From Calonectria ilicicola (lineage: Eukaryota; Ascomycota; Sordariomycetes; Hypocreales; Nectriaceae): a stretch of 64,000 nt of DNA. Shown piece after piece: positions 54,529 to 64,000 of the stretch. Below the pieces are notes generated by a model. That model had not been told where the DNA came from, did no database searches, and saw only the letters and a program-made list of their open reading frames with translations. Within the stretch, counting starts at the first letter, position 1, and each line of letters opens with the position of its first letter. Made by a program: the position numbers and the translations under genes. The DNA lies in NCBI GenBank assembly GCA_020809705.1, contig CP085828.1:5022001-5086000 (forward strand). The letters run 5' to 3'.

Positions 54529-56724
54529 ATGCCCGGCCCCGCGATCAGTCGGCCAATGACCTTTACAGGGTAAGCGACCGTCCCCCGGCCCATGTCGAAC
54601 ATTCCTCATTGATTGGAGCAGTTGTTGGACATGTAAAGAACGCAAAATTAGATGTGACGAGAGGCCGGTGTCGTGTAAAAACTGCGAGAAGAGAGGGCTT
54701 TCCTGCGGGGGCTATGACATTAGACTGCAATGGGTATCCGACCCGTTCGCCCAAATAGCTCCGTCCAATGGTAAGGGACGTAGGAGCATCAAGCTGGGTA
54801 CAATTAGTCGAATATTGAACCGTGCATAGGCCAATGCTAACCAATTCTTAGATCGACTCAGTGGGCACCGGTATCGAATGAGAGAAATTGATGATTTTCT
54901 CGCAACCATCGACGATGATGCTGAACTCAGCCTATCGTCTATTAAAGGCCCGTTTTCTGCTTTTTCAGTGAATGCTAGACACCCCCATGCTATGAAACCT
55001 TCGTCTACGCCATCCAAAACACCCGCCACGACCCCAGATACCCTAAATGAAAACATTGATAATACTCGCTATGACCGAGACTCTTTAATGGTAGATTCGA
55101 CAAATAGCAATGTTGGTTCCACACCAAAGAAAACTTGGGAGCAAACTTCACTTTCACCCTCGCCTCTATCGGCAACCCGGCACACGCGCTCCCCGACCAC
55201 TGAAGATATTCAATCAAGTGATAGCACTGAGATGTTGGAGACAGAAGATGCAATGAACTTTTTTGTGGAACCGAGGATATCAAGCCTTGCATCTGCTGTT
55301 CCTTGCCATACTGAGGATTTAGCTGTCGTGCCCTACATCGATGACCTCAATCCTGCTACGGAATTTGGGATGGTACCATTGACTCCATCCAACTTCGGTT
55401 ACCCCCTACTACAACAAATTAATTACAACATATTTGGTGATGCCGACGTGGATGTTCTCATCAACCACTACAGAATCCATGTCTCTGATTTACTTCAACC
55501 CGTCCTCCATGCACAAAACGTATACCGCCAAATCTATCTCCCTACGGCGCTAGAAGGAACCTCTTTGTCCCTCTCTGATTCAGGAACCTCCAAAGCCCTC
55601 GCGCATTCAGCGCTCTACCACTCCTTACTCGCATCCTCAGCCTTCCATCTTTGGAACTGTGATAAAACACAAACAAGATACAGGGGTATTGGTATCAAAC
55701 ATAGGTATCAAGCCCTTCATTGTTTACAAGCCGCTGTCAACTCGGCGGCGCCAGGCTCAGACTATAAGGTTTTCATGGTGGCCATACTTTCTTTGGTCAC
55801 CGTCGGGGTATGTTTAGCTCAATTGAACCCATGCAAGAATGCCTTTTGACTTGGAAATAGGTGATGTCCGGAGAAGGAGAAGACTTTTTAGTTCATATCA
55901 ATGGTGCATCCCAACTACGCAACTCGCGAAATGGATGGAGAATCATCAGTCGGCCCACTCGGCTGCTAAATGGGATCAGCGTTTTCCTGGCGCTTCTGGC
56001 TCGCACAACTTCATTTCGCGTCACTTCATCGCCCTGGCTCGAGCTCAGTGAAGCGGATCCCTTGTCGGACGATGGTGTCATCCGGTCTAGTAACTGCTAC
56101 GAGTACATGTATGGCATAACACCCACTATCGCTTCAGCCGTTCGGGAGACCTGCCGTCTGGCAGAGCTCCTTAGTTGGTTTGATGACAAGCCTGAAACCT
56201 CGATCCCGGACGACCTTCTGGAAGCATGCGAAGCTCTGGGGGACAGACTCCTCTCTTGGAAGTTTAGCGATGAGAAAATAGCTTTTATTCCGCAAGATGA
56301 CGATCTTAACTTCACCGTCTTCAAACACCACGCAAATGCATGGCATCTAGCGGCGCTAATCTATTATTCTCGACGTATACAACGGTGTGACACGGTGGAT
56401 CTGAGGACAGAGGTTGAAGGTGTTGCGCGACATATGGCGATGGCCGAAGACACAAAAACACGGTTAAAATGCCATACGCAAAGATCAACGGCACCAATCA
56501 CGTGGCCATCGTTCATAGCCTCATGTGAAGCCATAGACACAAGTCGAGAAATTTGGAGGGAATGGTGGGACAGGGTAGATGACTATAGGATTGCAAACAT
56601 TCGTAGGCAGTGGGAGACGGTACAGGACATTTGGGAGAGAATTGACCAGGATCAGCAGAAAGGTCTCAAAACGGATTGGATTGAAGCGTTCACTAGCCTT
56701 GGGTGTCACATATTGGCTGTGTAA
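54529..56724 (+). CDS. Zn2Cys6 transcription factor, 678 aa
   Basis: Four exons: 54529..54569, 54622..54797, 54852..55807 and 55861..56724, giving 678 aa. The cluster CWTCKERKIRCDERPVSC plus KNCEKRGLSC has spacing C-x2-C-x6-C-x6-C-x2-C-x6-C. The ATG at 54529 is needed to enter this frame; the ATG at 54516 is out of frame. A long Ser/Thr/Pro-rich linker with SP and TP sites follows (residues about 110-220). The C-terminal half (LLQPVLHAQNVYRQIYLPTALEG, HSALYHSLLASSAFHLW, YRYQALHCLQAAVN-type helices) is the ARG81/Fungal_trans_2 regulatory region. It is a nuclear regulator, possibly of the P450 and TIM-barrel genes upstream. Confidence 0.88.
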
Positions 56725-56852
56725 AAGAGACACATGAGAAACTGGGAGAAGATGGTAACAATGATGTACCGTTGAGACTGTACCGTGGATCACATATTCT
56801 TCATTTCAGCGAAGCGGTCGAATTCGATAGCTATATTCCTTATTTGCCATCA

Positions 56853-58808
56853 CTATTCATCAAATTCCTCGTATGTACAACAGTTTGTAATCTCAAACAA
56901 TTTTGTCTTAGACCCACGGATACCGATCAAGAACCTGTCATCGGGGGCAAATTTCCACTGCGTCATCCAATGCTGCGACGAGTTCCACACAACCTCTCCT
57001 GTTCTCCATTCCCACAGCTTCATCACGTCCGAGCCTGAGTAGCTAGCCAAGACGAATCTCCCGCAGCTCGACACAATCAACTCGTTAGGGCTTCCAGATA
57101 CACTGAAATCGTGTGTCTGGAATTTCACGTCCAGCGATGTTGTATCAAAAGAAAATACCTGCATCGGCGTGATGAGAGTAAGAGAGGTGTCCTCGATGGA
57201 TATTTCTCGCTGAGTTTCTGGAGAGTGAGGGACCTTGATTTCTCTGAAGTTGTATGCACTTTGATCTGGACGTGAAGTATGCGTCCATAGCTGAATAATG
57301 GGTGCCGCATGTTTACAGAGTAATACAGATTTTCCCGTGGCTGAGGCTTTCACAAATGGTGGCCGGAGCGGGTTGATGGTGGGTATATCGTCGAGGATCT
57401 GAATGCGCTCGCCCGAGAAAGGATCCGTTACGCAGAGCACCAAGGGCTCCGAAGGACGTTTTCGTTGAAGCAGATACAGAACTTCGCGGCCGTGACGCAC
57501 GCCCACATCCCACGAACCGTCTGGGTAAATATCATATACTGTGTTGACGAGGATTGGAGATGTAAGATCGCGTGGAACATCCCAGATTTCAATTAATCCC
57601 TGGCTTGCAGATCGATATTTGATTGCGATAAAAATCTTGTTTTCACAGAGCGGGAAAAACTTGGCGCTGGTCGAGTAAAATCCTTGAAGCTTGGTCTTGT
57701 CTGAGCGTATGTCGGCCATGACGTTTTGGTATTTTATGCCGAGAATAATGAACCTTTTGCCATCTGGTGCCCACAGTGCTTGTATCGAACCAGTGGAAGC
57801 AACGGGGACGAACTTTAGCTCTTCAAGCTCGCGAGGGCATGCCTGGGTTTCTCTGACTTTTACTTGAAGGACTGCACCAGGACCAGGCACAGAGATTTTG
57901 GGGATTTCAATGTCTTCCATTGGATCCATGGGAGGAGTAGCTGGTTGGCTCGGCCCAGCAGGCAACTGTTGTGGTTGAGGGTTAAGTTGCGCGTTGTCAT
58001 GATCATTCCTAGTTCAAATTTGCATCAGAATAATTTTCTCTTGCTTAAATAGTGAGTTTTGTAATAAACAGGGACATGCGTACAGGACTGAGGATGTGAC
58101 TGGAGGAGTGGTAAAAACAGTAACAGTTAGATCGATATCTCCACCTATCAAAGACTTGGCAGATTGAGTGAGGGCGTCTAGGTGGGACTGTATAGAGAGT
58201 ATCTGATGCATAAGACCAGTTTCTGAGAGTGAAATAGGCAATTGGTTGATTTCTTGAATGGCCTCGTTGATGTTCGCCTTGACATCAGCCTTTTGAGACT
58301 CTCTACCTGGTGCGTCGGGATCTATGTCTTGAAGGGCGCATCTAGATGCATGTCAGCACATGTTCCAAGTAGAAAAAAATAAAAGATTTAGGATATACAA
58401 TTGCATAATACTAATGGAGAGCAGAATTACACATTTGTAGCTCTTGACAAATTGGCACAACACCTCGGCCTTGTCCTTTCCTGCCCAAGCCCACTCTGTT
58501 GGTGCGTTTGCCCGGGCATCGTCGTAATCTCGAAAGACGTCATCTATACTGTTGACAACGTCATCGCAGTCGTCCAGAATGGATATCGTCTGCTGCTGCA
58601 AGGTGTCTGAGATGCTGTCGCAGACCGTGGTTGAGTCGAGACTCAGGCACTCCAGCGCCAGCCCAAGAGCGCAGAGCTCGCTGTACAGGCGAAGCAGGCC
58701 CCTACGGGCATCGGTGCACGACTTGATGACATCTCGGAGACGGAAATTCGCCGAGGCCGCAGCATTGATGAGCGAGGCGCACTCTGCGGCGATTCGAAGC
58801 GATGCCAT
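56853..58808 (-). CDS. STAND-like protein: fungal N-terminal helical domain plus beta-propeller, no NACHT, 607 aa
   Basis: Three exons: 58808..58399, 58341..58084 and 58008..56853. Phases agree, giving 607 aa. Residues 1-130 (MASLRIAAECASLINAAASA, a CTDARRGLLRLYSELCALG segment) match the helical N-terminal domain often found on fungal STAND and heterokaryon-type proteins. A spacer of about 120 residues and a Pro/Gln-rich linker follow. The C-terminal 330 residues have WD40-like blades (IQALWAPDGKRFIILG, GLIEIWDVP, PIIQLWTH, DVMKLWEW, HWMTQWKFAPDDRFLIG). The usual nucleotide-binding NACHT or NB-ARC module, with a P-loop, is absent. Role is unknown; relatives act in self/non-self recognition. 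It converges with the Zn2Cys6 gene, 128 bp between ends. Confidence 0.75.
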
Positions 58809-59750
58809 GGTGCGATGATGTTCCCAAAGCGAAGTTGGACAGCAAAAGCCCCGCCCCCGCCTAGCGCTGAAGAAGACGCCCAACAATCAGTCAATCACGT
58901 CGATACCCGTGGCCGTGCTTATTGCACCCACGGTTTTCTGTTGCTTTTGCCACCGGGTCGTATTTTAGGGCATGCGTCTTTTTACTTGCCACAGCAGCGT
59001 TTCATTTGTGTCTGAATCCATAACCCTGCCTCTACCCTTTGTCGGGCGACCTGAAGAGTTTCATTCGGGTGGAGAGGCTGGTGATGCCCAAACAAGCCGC
59101 ATTCCGAGAGTGGAGGACCAAAAAAAGCAAAACGCGAGTAGAAAAAGTAAATATCCGCCCCGACGCCGGAAATGGTTGGGTGCTCTGATGTTGACCAAGA
59201 CAATGCCTCAAAAATTCTGGTCCGTAATTGAGACTACCACTGGTCTTCCGGTTGACAGAGCACTTGTGAACAGAGAGAGCTCTCTTTGAGTTTCTGACAT
59301 AAAATAAAGATGGTTCCTTTTCTGTTTATTTTTTTCGTTTTTCTTTTTTTTTCTTTTTTGCTTTTTGCTCAAATGAGCTTCCGTATGCCCATGTCGTCAA
59401 AACGAAACCAGAGAGCATCCAATAAATAGCGCTCTCACACAAAAAAGCAGAACAAGAACAAAACAGCAGAAAGATCAACAGTGCATTTTCTGGAAAATTT
59501 CCATGTTTCTAACTTAAACACAACTACATCGTTATCGTCAAATCAATTGTGCTTGTGAATTCGTTGCGACAGAGCCCTTTGCAGGGTAGGCCACGATCGA
59601 CCAAAATAGTAATTGTGCATGCTTAAACATTTGCGTATTGAATTATACTATCAAACTATGGATTTCATTAGTATTCAGCTGCTATTTATTATATTACGTT
59701 TTCTCGTGTTCTTATCGTAATTCTGTCCAATAACTCTTGCCCCAACATTC
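58809..59750. other. intergenic with T-rich stretch
   Basis: About 940 bp. It includes a T-rich low-complexity stretch at about 59312-59360. The frame 58972..59289 has no recognisable content. Confidence 0.45.
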
Positions 59751-62687
59751 CTAGTAGTTGAAAACCATCAAACTAGGGTTCAATACCAGCGGAACCAATG
59801 CATGGAAAGACAAATTAATCGCCAATGGGACAATGGCTGTAAAATCTTGGATAGCCCAGTCGGGATCAGCAAAACCACCCAGATAGATCATTCCACCAAC
59901 TACCAAGAAGACGAAGAGATACATCCACTTGAACGTATTGAAAATACGTGGCATCTCTTCAAAGAAGTTGGAGTCTTCCTTTTCCTTGGAGGTTGCACCC
60001 CATTGCATGTCGATGTGGAAAAGATGAGCGAGAAGTGCAGTGCTGATGTGGAATGCAATGCCACCAAAGAAGCAAGTCATCAATGGGGACCATTTGAAGT
60101 TCTCCACCAAAGAGGCAAGTAAAGACTTCTCACCCGTGCGATAACGTAGAAAGGCCAAAGCAACATGACCCAGGATATTGAAAATGACAACCAAGGAGAC
60201 GAAAACGTTCCAAGATGTGAGATAACAAGCAGAGATTTCATCTCGGAACCATCCGATGAGGAAATAGTTCAGCAGAGATAACAAAAGTGCAGAGCCCAGA
60301 GCAAAGTAAGAGCACATGTAAGCTAGAATGGAGAGCTTGGATGACCAAATAATGTCCGAACCGAGAAAGGTATAGAATAGAGGCGTGAAAGGACCTTTGT
60401 AAATCCAGCGGTGAAGGGGATGGAAAACCATCTCACTGACACCATAGGCATATTTCTGCCATCGAGCGATTTCGTCATAAATGGTGAGAGAAACACCTTC
60501 CTTAAACTCGCCACCGTGGTAGGAAGCGATGCGGACAAGATTGCCTTTGATCTGCAATCGAAGTGCGATATCAAAGTCCTCAGACACGTGATTCTCAGAC
60601 CAAAAATAGGTGAAATCATCACCGTCCTTTTCAGTCCAACATCTTGAATTGCTGCAATCTCGAGGTTAGCAAATTACACATGACCGGAAGAGCCTGGATG
60701 CTCACCCTGCCATCTTAGGAAGGCGTTATGCCCGACGAATGGAGCGACTTCTCCGGAAGAGATGGAAAATCGAATAGAAGAGTAGACCAGATTAGTGAAA
60801 AAGGTAATTCCATTCTCAAAGTAGTCCCCAGACACCTGCATCACGCCTGTAGAGTGTTGCACAATGGCAACCTCAGGGCTCAAAAACATTTCGGCGGCAC
60901 CATAGAGAAGACTGTCAATAGGCTATTGCAGTGTCAGTGTTAATCATCAGAGACAAACGGAATAGAAGGTCCACTTACCACACGAGTATCACAGTCGACA
61001 ATGAGGATAATCTCGCCTATTCGAATGTTTCCCTCAGCCCATGCCAAAGGAGTTTCCTCCAGTGTACGGGCCAAAGCCTTTTGATAAAGTTCCTCCTCCT
61101 CAATTTCGCTGATCATGTCGGTTTCCTTTTCACCCAGATGGGCTTCAACCATGTCCTTCAGGTACCCCTCGAGCTTTCGCGAGATATTGAGAGCAAAGTT
61201 CATGTTAGAAGCTTTCTTGAACTTGCCTGCACGTACATAGCCTTCATCGCCATTGTGCTTAGGTCTTGCTACCCAACCAATATGATTGTCATGATAAAAG
61301 TCACGGCGTTCTTGAATCTCCTCTTCAGACAACCCAGCCCGCAATCCATCATCATTTATGAAGATAGATGCAGACCCACCACGAGATTCATAGTATGAGA
61401 TTGCTGACTTCAAACTTCGGACTGTAGGCTTGATAACATTTTCAAGACTCTCTTTATAAACAGGCATCTGAATGGTGACCCTGGGAGGAACAAAGCCCTC
61501 AGTATAGGCCCGTTGCAGACTAGGCTTATGGTAAGAGTAGAATCGAGAGTTGGTGAAGGAGCCGCCAATCGGCCCAATAATTTGAAAGAGGTCCGTGAAG
61601 ATTGTTTGAAAGAAGAAGAGACTAATCAAGATCAAGAGAGGGACTGGAATGACGAGAAGCATCCGCATGTACGACCCGCTGAGAAAGCACTCCCGGAGAA
61701 TCTTTCCTATATAGATGCCGAACAGAAGACAAAAGGATAGGCACATAGCACAGCCAGTGAATACAGCAGATGTCCTAATAACTGGTCGGCTTAGAGACTC
61801 GGGCCGCTCGAGAGAGGCATCCCTTTCAAGGATATCATCCGTCATCTCATATGTGACTGTCGCCCCTTTTTCGAAGCGTGGAGTGGCTGTGCCAACACTC
61901 CCAGAATTTGGCCAGGACAACACCGAGGGAGGTGCTGTCGGCAATTGAAGGAGGTTGAAAGGTAGCGACTCATTACCCCAAACCTAAGATGTTACAGTAA
62001 GCATGCCTGTGTTATCCAGGACATTATTTGAAGTTGGACTTACCAGAGACAAAAGCTTCTCCTCTACACGAGTGGCTTGAGGAATGATGTTTTGAATGTC
62101 ATCCTGCCACACAAGAACCAGCCGTTCTTGACGACACACGCAGGCATATTGAAACTTTTTCACGTTGGAAGACTGTGCCAATGTGAGGGATTCGACAATC
62201 TGCAATTGTGAACCGTCCTTGAACCGTAGCTCAGTTTGACCTGAAGTAAGGGAGTTGAGTATGCCATCAAGCATCTGGGGTCTCATAGTCAATGCAGCCC
62301 CGAGGTTCAGTCTGATGACTGCACCCAACAGCACATTGTGAATAGGATCAGGAGAGGTAACATAATGGCCTCGAGATTGTCGAATCAAGACACCTGTGCA
62401 ATCCTCAGAGTCATGATCCGCGATAATCCAACCACTGGCAACAATCCTCTTGAAGAGGTAGTTTACCATCTAATGGAACATTAGTGACAATAATCTTTTA
62501 CGCCACAGTCGTGCAGGAAAGTTGAAGTACTCACAGTACGATATCGAAAGTTGTCATCGTAAACGATGCCCATGGGCGGCAAGGAGCTCCTTGGGTCATG
62601 CTCAGAAACGATTGACGACCGCGGAGAGTCATGTCGAATCACTTCTGTGAACCTACCCGGAGGGGAAGGCGTCTCTGCTCGACTCAT
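59751..62687 (-). CDS. polytopic family 2 glycosyltransferase with a one-base frame break
   Basis: Five exons: 62687..62535, 62469..62044, 61983..60979, 60922..60706 and 60651..59751. Catalytic motifs run in order: INDDG, VDCDTRV joined to PIDSLLYG, GHNAFLRW, SEDFDIALRL and DEIARWQKYAYG (the Q/RxxRW equivalent), with two N-terminal and about five C-terminal membrane segments. This is the large fungal GT2 group related to the hyphal-growth glycosyltransferase described in Zymoseptoria and Fusarium. It would polymerise a cell-surface polysaccharide at the plasma membrane. Exon 5 begins in frame as AIQDVGL, but the frame then changes at the A-run whose complement is TTTT at 60628..60631; the downstream motifs are one frame off. 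One base missing there would explain it: sequencing error or a real null allele. Confidence 0.82.
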
Positions 62688-64000
62688 TGCAGCTTTCTGA
62701 AGCCCAAGAATCTCGAATGAGGAGTAATGGACAAGAATGGCTATCAAACAGGAACGATGAGAGCTTCAACCGAAGAACCTTGCCCACGGGTCCTTACAAA
62801 CAAACAGGGAGTCAGCAGCTCATACTTTATTCACCAGGTAAAATTAACAGTGACTTTTATTAAGACGAGAACTGAACGGGCTGACGCCCAGCACCCTGTT
62901 GTCAAGCCAAACTGTGATAAGCCCAGCTCCCATGCATCTTTCGTTTTACCTCTTTGGGGAAAACACCGAGCAATAGTTCAAGTCCCCCGATAGGGCTCCA
63001 AGACAAGGATTCGCAGATCGGAAGCGGTATCCTACCCGTCGCACGTCGGTAAACCATCTCAGCTGGAGATGAAGCTGGCTGGGCCAGGCAGATCCAATGA
63101 TTCAAAGTCCGCCGTTACACGTCAAATGGGCCTAGGATACGATGGCGCTGAGCATGTCTGAGGCACAGTATCTGAACCCTTGCAAGGCAAAGCGCACGAT
63201 GCAGCAAAGACGAAATCAAGGTAAATTCAAAGATGTTATCGTGCCTAACCACCATCCAAGCGATGGATGCAGGTCGCCGGTAGGGCCTGACGAGTCAGAC
63301 AATTTGTTGAGATAACCTCCAAGAGGTCGCAATAAAATGGTTGAATCTCGTATTAAGGAACTAATGGCGATAGTTTCACAGAATTAGCGGGTCGCCATGT
63401 AGCTGATCAAATCTAGACTGTGTGTCGGGAGAGGATGTAGGCCAATCAGTTCGGGTGGCTATATCCGTGCAGCCTCTATGCCGGCTCGCCCAGCCGTATT
63501 GGTACCCTATCACGGCATAACCCGAAGGTGCATAGAGAATGCTTACGTTTGACCGGATGCATTGGTCATACCATTCTCTACGCGACCACCCACGTTTTGA
63601 AGCGATGTCAGCCTGCCTGCAGTTCTGCAGGTCGAGCAACCGGTTCGGCATGGCAGCAACGGAGGCAACCTTCGGCACATCCAATGGCATGCTCTCTATT
63701 TTTACGCTGGTAGGGTAGTATTCGTACGATGAGGCTGACACGAGCAAGTCAACCGAGTCGAATTCTCCTAGATAAGGCAGGTTTCCCAAAAGAGCCCCAA
63801 GCAGTGATTTATTGATTTAGGTCTAGGCAACCGAAGCTGCCAAGCTGCCAACTCAAACTCAACTACTCGATCTAAGCTGAAACGACTAATTGGGGGAAAG
63901 GAACGTGGCTGAATCCACCTAAATATTGAACTTTTCTTTCACATGCTGCGTAATGCCGGCCTATGCGAGGTGAAGCTGAAATGCCTCAGCCATGCATATT
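62688..64000. other. window end, no supported gene
   Basis: About 1.3 kb upstream of the glycosyltransferase. The minus-strand frame at 63376..63789 (137 codons, no ATG at its head) has no recognisable domain and is not called. The promoter of the glycosyltransferase must lie here, but no clear core element was found. Confidence 0.4.

Noticed and set aside
63376..63789. 137-codon minus-strand frame near the window end
   Set aside because: No ATG at its head, no recognisable domain and no clear splice partners.
1..64000. Search by eye for tRNA, rRNA, CRISPR arrays and PKS/NRPS genes
   Set aside because: No cloverleaf with B-box sequence, no rRNA, no spaced identical repeats and no ketosynthase or adenylation motifs were found. 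A tRNA scan would be needed to exclude tRNA genes fully.

Overview
The window is nuclear DNA of a filamentous ascomycete (Pezizomycotina, probably Sordariomycetes). The evidence is short GT-AG introns of about 45-90 nt, fungal regulators with a Zn2Cys6 cluster, an F-box protein, fungal-type secreted proteins and MFS transporters. Genes lie on both strands with their own promoters and there are no operons. No rRNA, tRNA, CRISPR or replication-origin signal was seen, and neither a PKS nor an NRPS. Exon joins below were worked out by hand from splice consensus, reading frame and family expectation, with no transcript data. Species cannot be fixed from sequence alone.

Region 0-11 kb holds a GFA-fold protein, an alpha/beta hydrolase, an ACS-type MFS permease, a luciferase-like FMN monooxygenase and an atypical SDR, a set resembling uptake and oxidative breakdown of a small organic compound. 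Two non-autonomous DNA transposons interrupt it: a hAT-like MITE with an 8-bp target duplication (6646-6890) and a Mutator-like MITE with a 9-bp duplication (11008-11439).

Region 12-24.8 kb holds an F-box protein, a divergent Ras-like GTPase without a CAAX box, a salicylate-hydroxylase-like monooxygenase, a small six-cysteine secreted protein, an AIFM3-like Rieske/FAD oxidoreductase, and a zinc-finger reading frame that lacks an ATG.

Region 25.6-31.2 kb is gene-poor and carries two unusual secreted repeat-peptide genes. One encodes six Lys-Arg-bounded repeats of about 49 residues, and its start codon is split by an intron. The other (30617-31226) is a five-exon micro-exon gene: every exon is a multiple of three, every intron is exactly 49 nt, and the four introns are near copies of one another. 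This second gene is the strongest candidate for something undescribed.

Region 33.6-56.7 kb is rich in metabolic enzymes and regulators: class III aminotransferase, Zn2Cys6 regulator, 2,4'-dihydroxyacetophenone-dioxygenase-like cupin, secreted Thr-rich protein, PaxM-like FAD monooxygenase, sugar/inositol-type MFS transporter, two convergent regulator-like genes with no visible DNA-binding domain, benzoate-4-hydroxylase-like P450, xylose-isomerase-like TIM barrel and another Zn2Cys6 regulator. It could be a catabolic or tailoring cluster. The right end has a STAND-like protein without a nucleotide-binding domain and a polytopic family 2 glycosyltransferase whose frame is broken by one base in an A-run.
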